From Lachnospiraceae bacterium (GTDB taxonomy: Bacteria; Bacillota; Clostridia; Lachnospirales; Lachnospiraceae), in contig JAEEJA010000077.1 in assembly GCA_016281605.1 (NCBI GenBank), forward strand, positions 47,023-111,022: DNA of 64,000 nt, given 5' to 3'. A model generated the notes under the pieces. That model was not told the DNA's origin, searched no databases, and was given only the letters and a program-made list of their open reading frames with translations. Of the stretch, positions 17,309 through 25,172 are shown piece after piece. Positions within the stretch are counted from its first letter, which is position 1; every line of letters begins with the position of its first letter. The position numbers and the translations under genes were made by a program.

Positions 17309-17366
17309 AAGGGGCTGTCGCACTAACAATTAAAAAATTGTTAGTGCGACAGCCCCTTATTGTTTT
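17309..17366 (+). terminator. Strong hairpin terminator after the XRE gene
   Basis: A perfect 23-bp stem (17309-17331 with 17336-17358) with a four-A loop is followed by ATTGTTTTTT. The stem begins AAGGGGCTGTCGCACTAAC. That sequence is also like the terminal repeats of some insertion sequences, so a mobile origin is possible. Confidence 0.8.
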
Positions 17367-17479
17367 TTATTATAATTATATCTTTGCCATATATAATAGC
17401 AGTAAATATCTTCCATTCCAATTACATTTATATTATAATCATATTATAATCAACAAAAAATATAAGGGGGATTTCAGGG

Positions 17480-18208
17480 ATGAATGCTAATTTATGTATA
17501 TTGGTAACAAATGATGATGGTATAAATTCAGATGGTCTTAAAAGACTTGCACAAGCTGCTAAGTCCCACGGTGAAGTGTGGGTAGTTGCGCCGGATAGTC
17601 AGAGAAGTGCAAGCTCTCATAGCATAAATCTTCATGATACTATCGAAGTTAAGGAGATTCTTTCGTTTAGCGTGTCGGGTGTTCGAGCTTATTCTTGCAG
17701 TGGTTCGCCTGCCGACTGTGTACGTGTAGCTATACACGCAGTTATGGATAAAAAGCCTGATGTAGTTATATCGGGTATTAATTATGGTTACAATGCAGGA
17801 ACTGACATACAGTACTCCGGAACCTTGGGAGCAGCTTTAGAAGGTGCTTTTCAGGGAATTCATGCCATTGCATTTTCCGAATCAGCTGACCCCTGCCATG
17901 AAACTGCTGATAATTATCTCGCAGACATGCTTGCAGAGGCACTAAATGTAAAACTTGGATACGGACAGGTTGTAAATATTAACTTCCCACATGGACCTTT
18001 GAGTGAGTGCAAGGGCGTCTTACGCGACAGAAGCATATCCAGAGGTATGTTTTTCTCTGACACTTATAAAAAAATAAGTGATAAGGACAACGGAACTAGT
18101 GAATATATGGTTGATGGTAAGTGGACTGCAATCGGCGAAGAGGGTTCCGATATTAAAGCTATTATGGATGGATATGTATCCGTAGGAATTGTATCTAATA
18201 TACAGTAG
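17480..18208 (+). CDS. surE: 5'/3'-nucleotidase SurE
   Basis: The 242-residue product matches SurE, which removes phosphate from nucleoside monophosphates, and in some species from polyphosphate, in the cytoplasm. LVTNDDGINSDGL (about 8-20) holds the paired Asp metal ligands. VVAPDSQRSASSHSI (about 35-49) and CSGSPADCV (about 74-82) complete the site, and SGINYGYNAGTDIQYSGTLG (about 97-116) is the other signature. Length is normal for the family. AAGGGGG precedes the ATG by nine bases. It is a single gene with AT-rich sequence and two TATAAT boxes upstream, and it is followed by a repeat that recurs after the next gene. Confidence 0.93.
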   Translation: MNANLCILVTNDDGINSDGLKRLAQAAKSHGEVWVVAPDSQRSASSHSINLHDTIEVKEILSFSVSGVRAYSCSGSPADCVRVAIHAVMDKKPDVVISGINYGYNAGTDIQYSGTLGAALEGAFQGIHAIAFSESADPCHETADNYLADMLAEALNVKLGYGQVVNINFPHGPLSECKGVLRDRSISRGMFFSDTYKKISDKDNGTSEYMVDGKWTAIGEEGSDIKAIMDGYVSVGIVSNIQ

Positions 18209-18227
18209 CAGTCCCACTATTATTACT

Positions 18228-18304
18228 CTTCACTATGTATGGTAATCATTCTACTGTTATCACTCTCCTTCCTCCCTTCCCTTCACTATATATGCTAATT
18301 ATTT
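18228..18304 (+). repeat. Direct repeat, left copy (flanks the DUF4143 ATPase gene)
   Basis: This stretch shares a core of about 30 bases (TATGGTAATCATTCTACTGT and on through TATCACTCTC) and a similar tail (TTCCCTTCACTWTATAT, then TAATTATTT) with 19844-19915 in the same orientation. The left copy has four extra bases in the middle. The two copies bracket the ATPase gene and its promoter. Confidence 0.75.
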
Positions 18305-19597
18305 TATACAAAAAACTGCATATAAAGGCACAGATTTTATATTATCTGCAATCCCAAAATTGTTTTCAGAAATTCTGATAGAATATTGGGGTTTAAAGTG
18401 TTTCATATAATTTTTCAAGCTTGTTGATTTTTTGTGTCTTCCGGATTTTATTTCAACAGGTATGACATCCGCTCCTATCATAGTTATAAGATCAATCTCC
18501 ATGCTTTCATTTGGCTTATAATAGTACATTTCTTTATAATTTAACATCATTTGTTGAAATACATAATTTTCAACTATTGCTCCCTTGTATATATTGTGAG
18601 TATGAACACTCAGATCATTGGGATTTAAGCCACAGATTTTACAAAGTAAGCCGACATCTGATACATATATTTTAAAGCAATCTGTATTTTCATAGGCTTT
18701 TATTGGCTTTTCAATTGTCTCAAGTCTGTTAATCTTATATATCATACCGGAAGAATTAAGCCAATCTATAGGTGCATAATAGTCTCTTTTTATAGCAGTA
18801 CTTTTAATTTCTTTATATTTAAATTTGGGATTAGCTTTTGCTAATTGCCTTGGTATGCTGTCATAAACTGCAGAAATCTTTGCTGTCTCAACAGCATTTG
18901 TTACATATTTGTTCATATCAGCCAAGTATGATAATCTCAAGTAATCCAATAAATCTCTATTAAAAAACATTACATTTTTTTCTGCCTTAATATAATCAAC
19001 TACAATCTGAGGCATACCTCCAACTATCAAATAATCATGATAAATATCCAACGCTTTTTGATGAATCGCTTCAGGAAGCTGAGTCATGGTTTCATACGAT
19101 TCTATAATCAGATTTCGTAAATCATTCTGCTCACATGCCAACAGGAATTCTTCAAAATCCATTGGATACATATTTTTTAAATATACTTTTCCTACCGGAA
19201 ATGAACTCGAAAATCTTTTGATCTTTACTCCTAACAAACTACCTGCGGCAATTACTCTGTAATTATCTTTTGCTTCGCAAAAATACTTTAATGAAGTTAT
19301 GGCTCTTTCACTTTGTTGTATCTCATCTATTACAATAGCTGTATGCTTATCAATCTTTTTTTCAAGTATTATACCTATGCTTCTGAGAATTGAATCAGGT
19401 GATAAATTACCCTCAAATATATCAGAAATTTCCGGACGTTCTTCAAGATTTATATATACATAGTTGTTATATGTATCTTCACAAAATTTTTTTATAATCC
19501 ATGTCTTCCCAACCTGTCTGGCACCCATTATAAGTAATGGCTCTTTTATACTGTTTTTTTCCCATTCAGCTATCTCTTCATATATTTTTCTATACAT
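18299..19597 (-). CDS. AAA+ ATPase of the AAA_14/DUF4143 family
   Basis: About 432 residues from the ATG at 19597, which lies eight bases after AAAGGAGG; a longer in-frame start has no such site. The N-terminal AAA domain has Walker A GARQVGKTWIIKKF (about 25-38), Walker B IVIDEIQQ (about 89-96) and a sensor region VIAAGSLLGV. The C-terminal half is DUF4143, ending in a restriction-nuclease-like fold signature, VEIKSGRHKKS (about 385-395). Such ATPases are common in multiple copies in Bacteroidetes and Lachnospiraceae; their role is unsettled. The gene stands alone, has its own promoter and is enclosed by a direct repeat, which points to gain as a unit. Confidence 0.88.
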   Translation of the reverse strand: MYRKIYEEIAEWEKNSIKEPLLIMGARQVGKTWIIKKFCEDTYNNYVYINLEERPEISDIFEGNLSPDSILRSIGIILEKKIDKHTAIVIDEIQQSERAITSLKYFCEAKDNYRVIAAGSLLGVKIKRFSSSFPVGKVYLKNMYPMDFEEFLLACEQNDLRNLIIESYETMTQLPEAIHQKALDIYHDYLIVGGMPQIVVDYIKAEKNVMFFNRDLLDYLRLSYLADMNKYVTNAVETAKISAVYDSIPRQLAKANPKFKYKEIKSTAIKRDYYAPIDWLNSSGMIYKINRLETIEKPIKAYENTDCFKIYVSDVGLLCKICGLNPNDLSVHTHNIYKGAIVENYVFQQMMLNYKEMYYYKPNESMEIDLITMIGADVIPVEIKSGRHKKSTSLKNYMKHFKPQYSIRISENNFGIADNIKSVPLYAVFCIK

Positions 19598-19709
19598 TTG
19601 CATAGCCTCCTTTGCTTTTGTACCGGTATACTCTTGCAAATCTTAGTCCCCCTACACTTTTTCTAAAAGGTAAGACATCTCGTCTGGTATTTATAATTAA
19701 TCAGAAAAT

Positions 19710-19738
19710 ATTGTAACATATTTATATATAATCTGCAA
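19710..19738 (-). promoter_or_regulatory. Promoter of the DUF4143 ATPase gene
   Basis: On the minus strand TTGCAG (19738-19733) is followed after 17 bp by TACAAT (19715-19710). The start would lie about 105 nt before the 19597 ATG. Confidence 0.5.
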
Positions 19739-19843
19739 TTAAAATGATATAATTCATTTTTTCCAGCGAAATAAAACGAATACTTTCAGTTTTTAAAAAT
19801 GTATAAAAACGATAAAATATGTATCTGTCGCTCCTTTTCTTCT

Positions 19844-19915
19844 CTTCACCCTGTATGGTAATCATTCTACTGTTATCACTCTCTTCCTTCCCTTCACTTT
19901 ATATAGTAATTATTT
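19844..19915 (+). repeat. Direct repeat, right copy
   Basis: This is the second copy of the repeat at 18228-18304, in the same orientation. It has the same core (GTATGGTAATCATTCTACTG onward) but a shorter pyrimidine tract. It lies just upstream of the veg promoter. Confidence 0.75.
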
Positions 19916-19957
19916 CCTGTTATAAAACTATATATTGTGTTTTATCTTCAAAAATCA

Positions 19958-19986
19958 TTGACTTTTTTTAATATATATGCTATAAT
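19958..19986 (+). promoter_or_regulatory. Strong sigma-A promoter of veg
   Basis: TTGACT (19958-19963), a 17-bp spacer ending TATGC, and a perfect TATAAT (19981-19986). The spacer is T-rich then AT-rich. Transcription would start near 19993, about 80 nt before the ATG. Confidence 0.8.
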
Positions 19987-20073
19987 CCGTTTGTCGTGTT
20001 AATGATTGCTATGAACTAATCCCCCAAAACACATAGTTTATAACAATCCCGTATACAAGAAAGAGGTGCTTAA

Positions 20074-20313
20074 ATGAGTCAATCAGACATTAGAAGAGTC
20101 AGGTTATCCGTTGATAAGAACATCGGGAGTAAGGTTAAGATTAAGGCTAACCGCGGCAGACATAAGATAGATGTTACCGAAGGTGTTATTAGCAAAACTT
20201 ATCCAAGTATATTCCTTGTTGAAGTCAAGAATAAACTTGATTCAAGCATTCAGACTGTTTCATTTAGTTACACGGATGTATTAACAAAAGACGTAAGGAT
20301 GCAACTTATCTGA
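20074..20313 (+). CDS. veg: Veg family protein (DUF1021)
   Basis: The 79-residue product matches Veg: SDIRRVRLSVDKNIGSKVKI, then KANRGRHKIDVTEGVI, then YPSIFLVEV. Length is usual for the family (about 75-90). In Bacillus subtilis Veg is a very strongly expressed small cytoplasmic protein that promotes biofilm matrix production. Its action in clostridia is not established. The gene has a near-consensus promoter, GAGGTGC before the ATG, and a compact terminator right after, so it is a one-gene unit as in many Firmicutes. Confidence 0.92.
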   Translation: MSQSDIRRVRLSVDKNIGSKVKIKANRGRHKIDVTEGVISKTYPSIFLVEVKNKLDSSIQTVSFSYTDVLTKDVRMQLI

Positions 20314-20338
20314 TGGTTGCATTTTCCCTATAGGGAAC

Positions 20339-20370
20339 TAAAAAAACCTCCTGAGCGGAGGTTTTTTATT
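20339..20370 (+). terminator. Rho-independent terminator after veg
   Basis: The stem AAAAAACCTCC / GGAGGTTTTTT has a five-base loop (TGAGC) and a T-run. Because both flanks are A/T runs it could also serve the converging HAD gene on the minus strand. Confidence 0.85.
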
Positions 20371-20430
20371 TTGCTTTTTAAGTTCAGGCACTCACTATTA
20401 GATTAATGCAGAACTTACTCCAATATATTT

Positions 20431-21255
20431 TTAGAATAAACCATTTTCTTCAAATGCCTTATAAAGCCCATCATTTGTAACCTTATCTGCTATATAATCA
20501 GCTATTTCCTTTATAGCTTCATCTCCATTCCCCATGGCTATTCCAAGTCCGGCAGCCTTTATCATTGTCATATCGTTAGCTCCGTCTCCAACTGCCACAG
20601 TATCCTCTATAGTGCATCCATAGTACTTAGCTACAATTTCCATTCCACGTGCCTTAGATACCTCTATATCTCCGATCTCACCATTTTCACTTTTTTGATT
20701 ATTTATGGAGCTGGCTGTAATCGTAAAGTAATTCCCAAACATTTCTTCCATTTCCTTTAATGTAATATTCGAATCATAATAAAGGATTTTACGTGCCTGG
20801 GCTTCTTTCGATAAATCATCTGACTCTCGCATTATACCTACAAGTTCATTCGGTACGTCTCTCTTTACTCCGTGTGACTCCTGTATGCTTATAAAAAACT
20901 CCTTGGCATAATCAAGGTTTTCGCGACTTCCTACTATCTCATGCTGAGTTTCCAAAACATGTGGTATATGGTTTGTTTCCAGTAAATCATATACTTCCTT
21001 TACATGCTCTGACGGAAGAGGCTTATCAAACAGCACTTTCCCATCTGCCTCTATGTAAGCTCCCTGTGAAGTTACCATACCATCCATCTCTATTGCTTTT
21101 ACAAAGACCGGAACCTCACCCACCGCTCTTCCAGTATTTATAAAGACTTTATTTCCGGCCACACGCGCCCTTCTGATTGCTTCCAGAGCAGACTCCGGCG
21201 CGGGAGTAAAGCTTTCATTCAGTGTTCCGTCTAAATCTAAAAAAATTATCTTCAT
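20431..21255 (-). CDS. Cof-type HAD-superfamily phosphatase
   Basis: The 274-residue product is a class IIB HAD hydrolase. It has motif I FLDLDGTLNES (about 4-14), motif II FINTGR (about 38-43), a C2B cap, a Lys after the cap (SKARGMEIV) and motif IV VAVGDGANDMTMI (about 220-232) followed by AMGNGDEAIKEIAD. The family dephosphorylates small phospho-sugars, FMN or related compounds in the cytoplasm; the substrate cannot be read from sequence. It converges on veg and is preceded by a GAGAGGAA site. It may be a unit separate from the lysozyme gene 64 bp upstream. Confidence 0.88.
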   Translation of the reverse strand: MKIIFLDLDGTLNESFTPAPESALEAIRRARVAGNKVFINTGRAVGEVPVFVKAIEMDGMVTSQGAYIEADGKVLFDKPLPSEHVKEVYDLLETNHIPHVLETQHEIVGSRENLDYAKEFFISIQESHGVKRDVPNELVGIMRESDDLSKEAQARKILYYDSNITLKEMEEMFGNYFTITASSINNQKSENGEIGDIEVSKARGMEIVAKYYGCTIEDTVAVGDGANDMTMIKAAGLGIAMGNGDEAIKEIADYIADKVTNDGLYKAFEENGLF

Positions 21256-21319
21256 GTATATTCCTCTCTTTAAAGATTATATCAGTGTTTTTATTCTATA
21301 AGCTACATTATAAATTTTC

Positions 21320-22303
21320 CTAGTCCTCTGCACCTCTTACATCAAAGAGCTCTATATCCATATCAACATCACCCTTTATGCCATCAACTTTACCATCACT
21401 GGCGTACTGCCACATTTTAAACGCGTATGGAGTCTGTGGTTTTTCTATGTAGTCTGCATACCACATCATGGTGTCCTTTAATTCGTACATGTTGAGCTTA
21501 AAAGCCTGCCAATTTAGATTAGCATATAGCCCCGCCTTGTAGCCTGCTTCTTCTATACACTTGCAAAATTCCAATGTGCAGTTAGTAAGAATTTTTCTGG
21601 ACAGATCATCGGTTCTGGCTTCGTCCCAGTATATGGTCTCAGGATCATAAAACACCGGATACTGTAATTCTTCTCCGGCTAGATTGTCTATAACAAATTG
21701 AGCTTCCTCCCTGGCTTCTTTCTTGCTGATTGCCTGTGAAAATATATAGACTCCCACATCAATTCCGGCCGCCTTTGCTCCTGCTATATTTTCTTTAAAT
21801 CTCGAATCAAGGCTTAAAACACCTTCAGAGTAACCTCGGTAACCAATCCTTATTATGGCAAAGTCTATTCCGTCCGCCTTGACCCTGTTCCAATCGATAT
21901 TTCCCTGAAATTCAGAAATATCAATTCCGGATTTATACTTATACTTAGAGCTGTCAGTGTAGGTCATACGGTTATTGACAAGCTTAAACTTTTCTTTATC
22001 AAAGTTTGTCATGTTAGCTCTTTTCTCAACTCTAAATGTAAATATTTCCCTTGCTGCGTCAATAAATGTAACCTCAGCCGGAAGTTCGCCCTCGATATTC
22101 TTTGTTTCAACCGAAACATTTGGCATAACTTCTTCCACAAATTTTGTCTTAAATTTCGAGCCAAATGTATACATAATAACTATTATAAGAGAGAAGAGAA
22201 CCATAACTCCTATTGCAGGAACCAAGTATTTCATGGCATTTACCTTCTTTTTTCTTCTCCGATAGTTTTTTGATGTTTTATTTTTGTGATTATTGTTCAT
22301 CAT
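21320..22303 (-). CDS. Membrane-anchored GH25 lysozyme-like muramidase
   Basis: The 327-residue product has a basic N-terminus (KTSKNYRRRKKKVNA) and one transmembrane helix (about 26-46), then a stalk and a GH25 domain from about residue 124. Key pieces are GIDISEFQGNIDW with the first catalytic Asp, FAIIRIGYRGYSEG, VGVYIFSQAIS and FYDPET (the D-x-E pair), then GLYANLNW and MWQYASDG near the end. GH25 enzymes cut the MurNAc-GlcNAc bond. With a signal anchor rather than a cleaved signal, it should work at the outer face of the membrane. It lies 38 bp after a PBP gene and a FtsW/RodA gene, so it probably serves the same wall-synthesis unit. Confidence 0.88.
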   Translation of the reverse strand: MMNNNHKNKTSKNYRRRKKKVNAMKYLVPAIGVMVLFSLIIVIMYTFGSKFKTKFVEEVMPNVSVETKNIEGELPAEVTFIDAAREIFTFRVEKRANMTNFDKEKFKLVNNRMTYTDSSKYKYKSGIDISEFQGNIDWNRVKADGIDFAIIRIGYRGYSEGVLSLDSRFKENIAGAKAAGIDVGVYIFSQAISKKEAREEAQFVIDNLAGEELQYPVFYDPETIYWDEARTDDLSRKILTNCTLEFCKCIEEAGYKAGLYANLNWQAFKLNMYELKDTMMWYADYIEKPQTPYAFKMWQYASDGKVDGIKGDVDMDIELFDVRGAED

Positions 22304-22341
22304 AATCGCCCTTTTATCTTATCTGAGGTCTTGCTTTTTTA

Positions 22342-23826
22342 TTACGCACCCAGATACTTCATAAACATATTTCTCGCAATCGGTACCGCGTACTGGCTGC
22401 CTGTTCCTGCTCCCTCCACCACTATTGCTACTGCAATCTTCGGATTATCTGCCGGTGCGTATCCGACAAACCATGCGTGAGACGTTCCACTGGAATCAAT
22501 CTCTGCAGAACCTGTTTTTCCTGCAACCGGATACGAAAGAGCTGACAGCGCAGAAGCAGTTCCATATTCACAAACTGCCATCAAATATTTATTCAATTGC
22601 TTGGCAATTTTTTTGGGGCATTTTTCACCCAGGCTTTTAGCTTTATATTTGCTTACAGCCTTTCCCTGAGCCGACTCAACGTGGTCCACAAGCTGTGGAA
22701 GCATGAGTTTTCCTTTATTTGCAACCGATGAAACAATCATAAGATTTTGCAGGGGCGTCACAAGAGTTTCGCCCTGACCTATAGCTGTCTGTATAGTTTC
22801 ATCTGTATTTGAATCTTCATCCAACTTAAAAGAACCCTTATTATGTGGAAAATTCACCGGCAAAAGTTTATTAAAATAGTAATTTTCGCAAAGCTTTTTC
22901 AGTGAATTATTATTTATCTCCATCCCTATATTTGCAAAGGATGTATTGCAGGAGTGAGCCATGGATTTTTCCAGACTTACAACTCCGTGAACTTCATGTG
23001 AAAAGCAATGTATGGGATTACCTTCAAAGCTATCCTCTCCCTTACAATCGTATGAGTAATCAGAGTATGTCTCATTTTCCTTTATGTACTCCATGGCTGT
23101 CAATATCTTAAAGGTCGATCCGGGTGGATATAAGCCCTGAGTTGCTCGATTAAGGTAAGCTGAGTTTTCTTCGTCGACTGTCCCAAGTGGCTTCCTGCTC
23201 TCAGTATTAGGATTAAAATCAGGTTTTGAAACCATCGCCAGAATCTTTCCGTTCCTGGGATTCATGGCAACTACAGCACCATTGTAATTTGCAAGGGATT
23301 CGTAAGCCGTTTTTTGAAGCTCATAATTAATTGTTGTTATACAATTATTACCCTCACTTTTCTTACTCTCAAAGTCATTCATTAATTTTTGAAGGGGATT
23401 TATATCCGATGCAAGCATAGAAAATCCGGCAGAAAGCTCAAGTCCCGTTCTTCCGTCCTCCACCTTTCCCACCACATGGCAAAACATGTTATCATAAGGA
23501 TAATATCTATTATATCTGCCAACTTTGTCTTTCTCAGATGTAGCAAGCACCACACCGTCAGAGGATACTATATCGCCTCTTATCACCTTCTTTTCAAGTA
23601 AATACTGCCTTGTATTATAAGGATTGTTTATCTTATTTTCACTATCAATCACTACAAACTTTAGTAAATAAGCAATCATTAAAAATGCAACGATAATATA
23701 AAAGTATGTAATATAGAGAACATTTCGATTATATCGAGGACGTTTCAACCTGGCATCCTGCTTGTCCCTGTGATTCTCTACTTTTTTTCTTTCTTCTCGG
23801 GAGTATCTTTGTTCTTTTTCTCTCAT
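22342..23826 (-). CDS. Class B penicillin-binding protein (PbpA/FtsI-like transpeptidase)
   Basis: The 494 residues have a very basic cytoplasmic start, one transmembrane helix (about 36-60), an N-terminal dimerisation part with RGDIVSSDG, and a transpeptidase domain. The active-site motifs are complete: STFK in PPGSTFKILTA (about 240-250), SCN in AHSCNTSFANIG (about 292-303) and KTGS in VAGKTGSAEID (about 440-450). It cross-links peptidoglycan stem peptides outside the membrane. At about 500 residues it is shorter than PBP2 or FtsI and resembles the PbpA group found beside FtsW/RodA genes. Its first four bases overlap the stop of the FtsW/RodA gene (ATGA), so the two are coupled. Confidence 0.92.
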   Translation of the reverse strand: MREKEQRYSREERKKVENHRDKQDARLKRPRYNRNVLYITYFYIIVAFLMIAYLLKFVVIDSENKINNPYNTRQYLLEKKVIRGDIVSSDGVVLATSEKDKVGRYNRYYPYDNMFCHVVGKVEDGRTGLELSAGFSMLASDINPLQKLMNDFESKKSEGNNCITTINYELQKTAYESLANYNGAVVAMNPRNGKILAMVSKPDFNPNTESRKPLGTVDEENSAYLNRATQGLYPPGSTFKILTAMEYIKENETYSDYSYDCKGEDSFEGNPIHCFSHEVHGVVSLEKSMAHSCNTSFANIGMEINNNSLKKLCENYYFNKLLPVNFPHNKGSFKLDEDSNTDETIQTAIGQGETLVTPLQNLMIVSSVANKGKLMLPQLVDHVESAQGKAVSKYKAKSLGEKCPKKIAKQLNKYLMAVCEYGTASALSALSYPVAGKTGSAEIDSSGTSHAWFVGYAPADNPKIAVAIVVEGAGTGSQYAVPIARNMFMKYLGA

Positions 23827-25172
23827 GCCTCTTTCCTCCCTTCATTCTTCATTTCCTCCTCTTCCTGATCCATACTCAGGATATACATTCCCTGAACGAT
23901 AAATATCATGAATATAGTACTTATAATGGAACTTCCGCCATAACTAATCAGTGGAAGCGTCACACCGGTAGACGGAAGAAACTTAGTTACACCACCCAGA
24001 TTTAGAAGGGTCTGGGTTATATACTCTATGGATAATCCAAGTGCCACAAGCTTATAAAAAACCTTCCTCATGCTAAGAGAAATCCTTACAAACATCATAA
24101 ACATGCATATCTCAAGAAGTATTAAGCATATCCCAAAAAATGTACCGAATTCCTCAGCAATGGCGGCAAATATAAAATCACTTGCAACTACAGGTATATC
24201 TTCAGGCGCTCCTTCCGAAAAGCCCATACCAAGGAGTCCTCCTGTTCCGATAGCAAATAGGGACTGTGTTACCTGATATCCTTCGTTATCTATGTGACTC
24301 CAAGGGTCTATAAAAGCCATCACCCTGATCCTTACATGTGAAAACATCTTATATGCAACAACAGAAGCAGCCGCACCTCCGCCAAAGCCTGCCAGTAGGT
24401 AGCGCTTCTTTCCCGTTGCAACAAAAAGCATGAATAAAAATGTAATGAAGAATAAAAGGGCACCACCCAGATCCTTCTCCAAAACAAGTATTCCTACATG
24501 CACTGCAGCCATAATTCCAATTATTACCACATGCTTAAAGTCCCTAAATTTGGACAAGAAGGATGCTAAAAAGAATACATAGATTATCTTTACAAACTCA
24601 GAGGGCTGAAATACAATTCCCTTAATCGAAATCCAGTTTTTAGCTCCATAGTTTTCTGTTCCAAAGACATAAACCGCAGCAAGCATAGCTATTCCCACAA
24701 CTGCATATGCTATCCCTAATTTGGTGTAAAACTCGAAAAAATCTATAAATTGCGGTACCAGCAGACACAGTATACATGTTACGCTAGCAAATATTAATTG
24801 TCTTGTAGCGTAACCTGTATTTAATCTGCTTAATTCCACAAATCCTATCATCATCAGCATATTGGTCATGTTAAGCAAACTTCTGGATATATGCTTGTAT
24901 GTAGCACGAAAAGTTAAATCCATCAAAAACAGAAACAGCATCTGTCCCAGGTACAACCACACATAAGCCGCTTTACTGTTATGAAGGAATAGTATTAGCA
25001 TAGACAGAAAATGAATAATAAACATTATTCTAAGCTGCCTGTTATAGATTTTTTCTGCTTTTTCTTTACTTTTTAAGTAAGAAGAAAAGCTTCCGTAAAC
25101 ATAAAAAGCAAAAAGAAATATGATCAAATATCTCGATATTTGAACAATTATAGAATAGGTTAAATTTTGCAT
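23823..25172 (-). CDS. FtsW/RodA/SpoVE-family SEDS glycosyltransferase
   Basis: The 449-residue product is a polytopic membrane protein with about ten helices. SEDS signatures are KNWISIKGIVFQPSEFVKI (about 177-195), EKDLGGALLFFITFL (about 234-248), SDFIFAAIAEEFG (about 320-332) and the C-terminal LPLISYGGSSIIS (about 406-418). SEDS proteins polymerise lipid II into glycan strands and need a partner class B PBP, which here is the next gene, overlapping by four bases. GGGAG precedes the ATG. The pair could serve elongation, division or sporulation; the sequence does not decide. It overlaps the end of the upstream U32 gene by 13 bp. Confidence 0.92.
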   Translation of the reverse strand: MQNLTYSIIVQISRYLIIFLFAFYVYGSFSSYLKSKEKAEKIYNRQLRIMFIIHFLSMLILFLHNSKAAYVWLYLGQMLFLFLMDLTFRATYKHISRSLLNMTNMLMMIGFVELSRLNTGYATRQLIFASVTCILCLLVPQFIDFFEFYTKLGIAYAVVGIAMLAAVYVFGTENYGAKNWISIKGIVFQPSEFVKIIYVFFLASFLSKFRDFKHVVIIGIMAAVHVGILVLEKDLGGALLFFITFLFMLFVATGKKRYLLAGFGGGAAASVVAYKMFSHVRIRVMAFIDPWSHIDNEGYQVTQSLFAIGTGGLLGMGFSEGAPEDIPVVASDFIFAAIAEEFGTFFGICLILLEICMFMMFVRISLSMRKVFYKLVALGLSIEYITQTLLNLGGVTKFLPSTGVTLPLISYGGSSIISTIFMIFIVQGMYILSMDQEEEEMKNEGRKEA

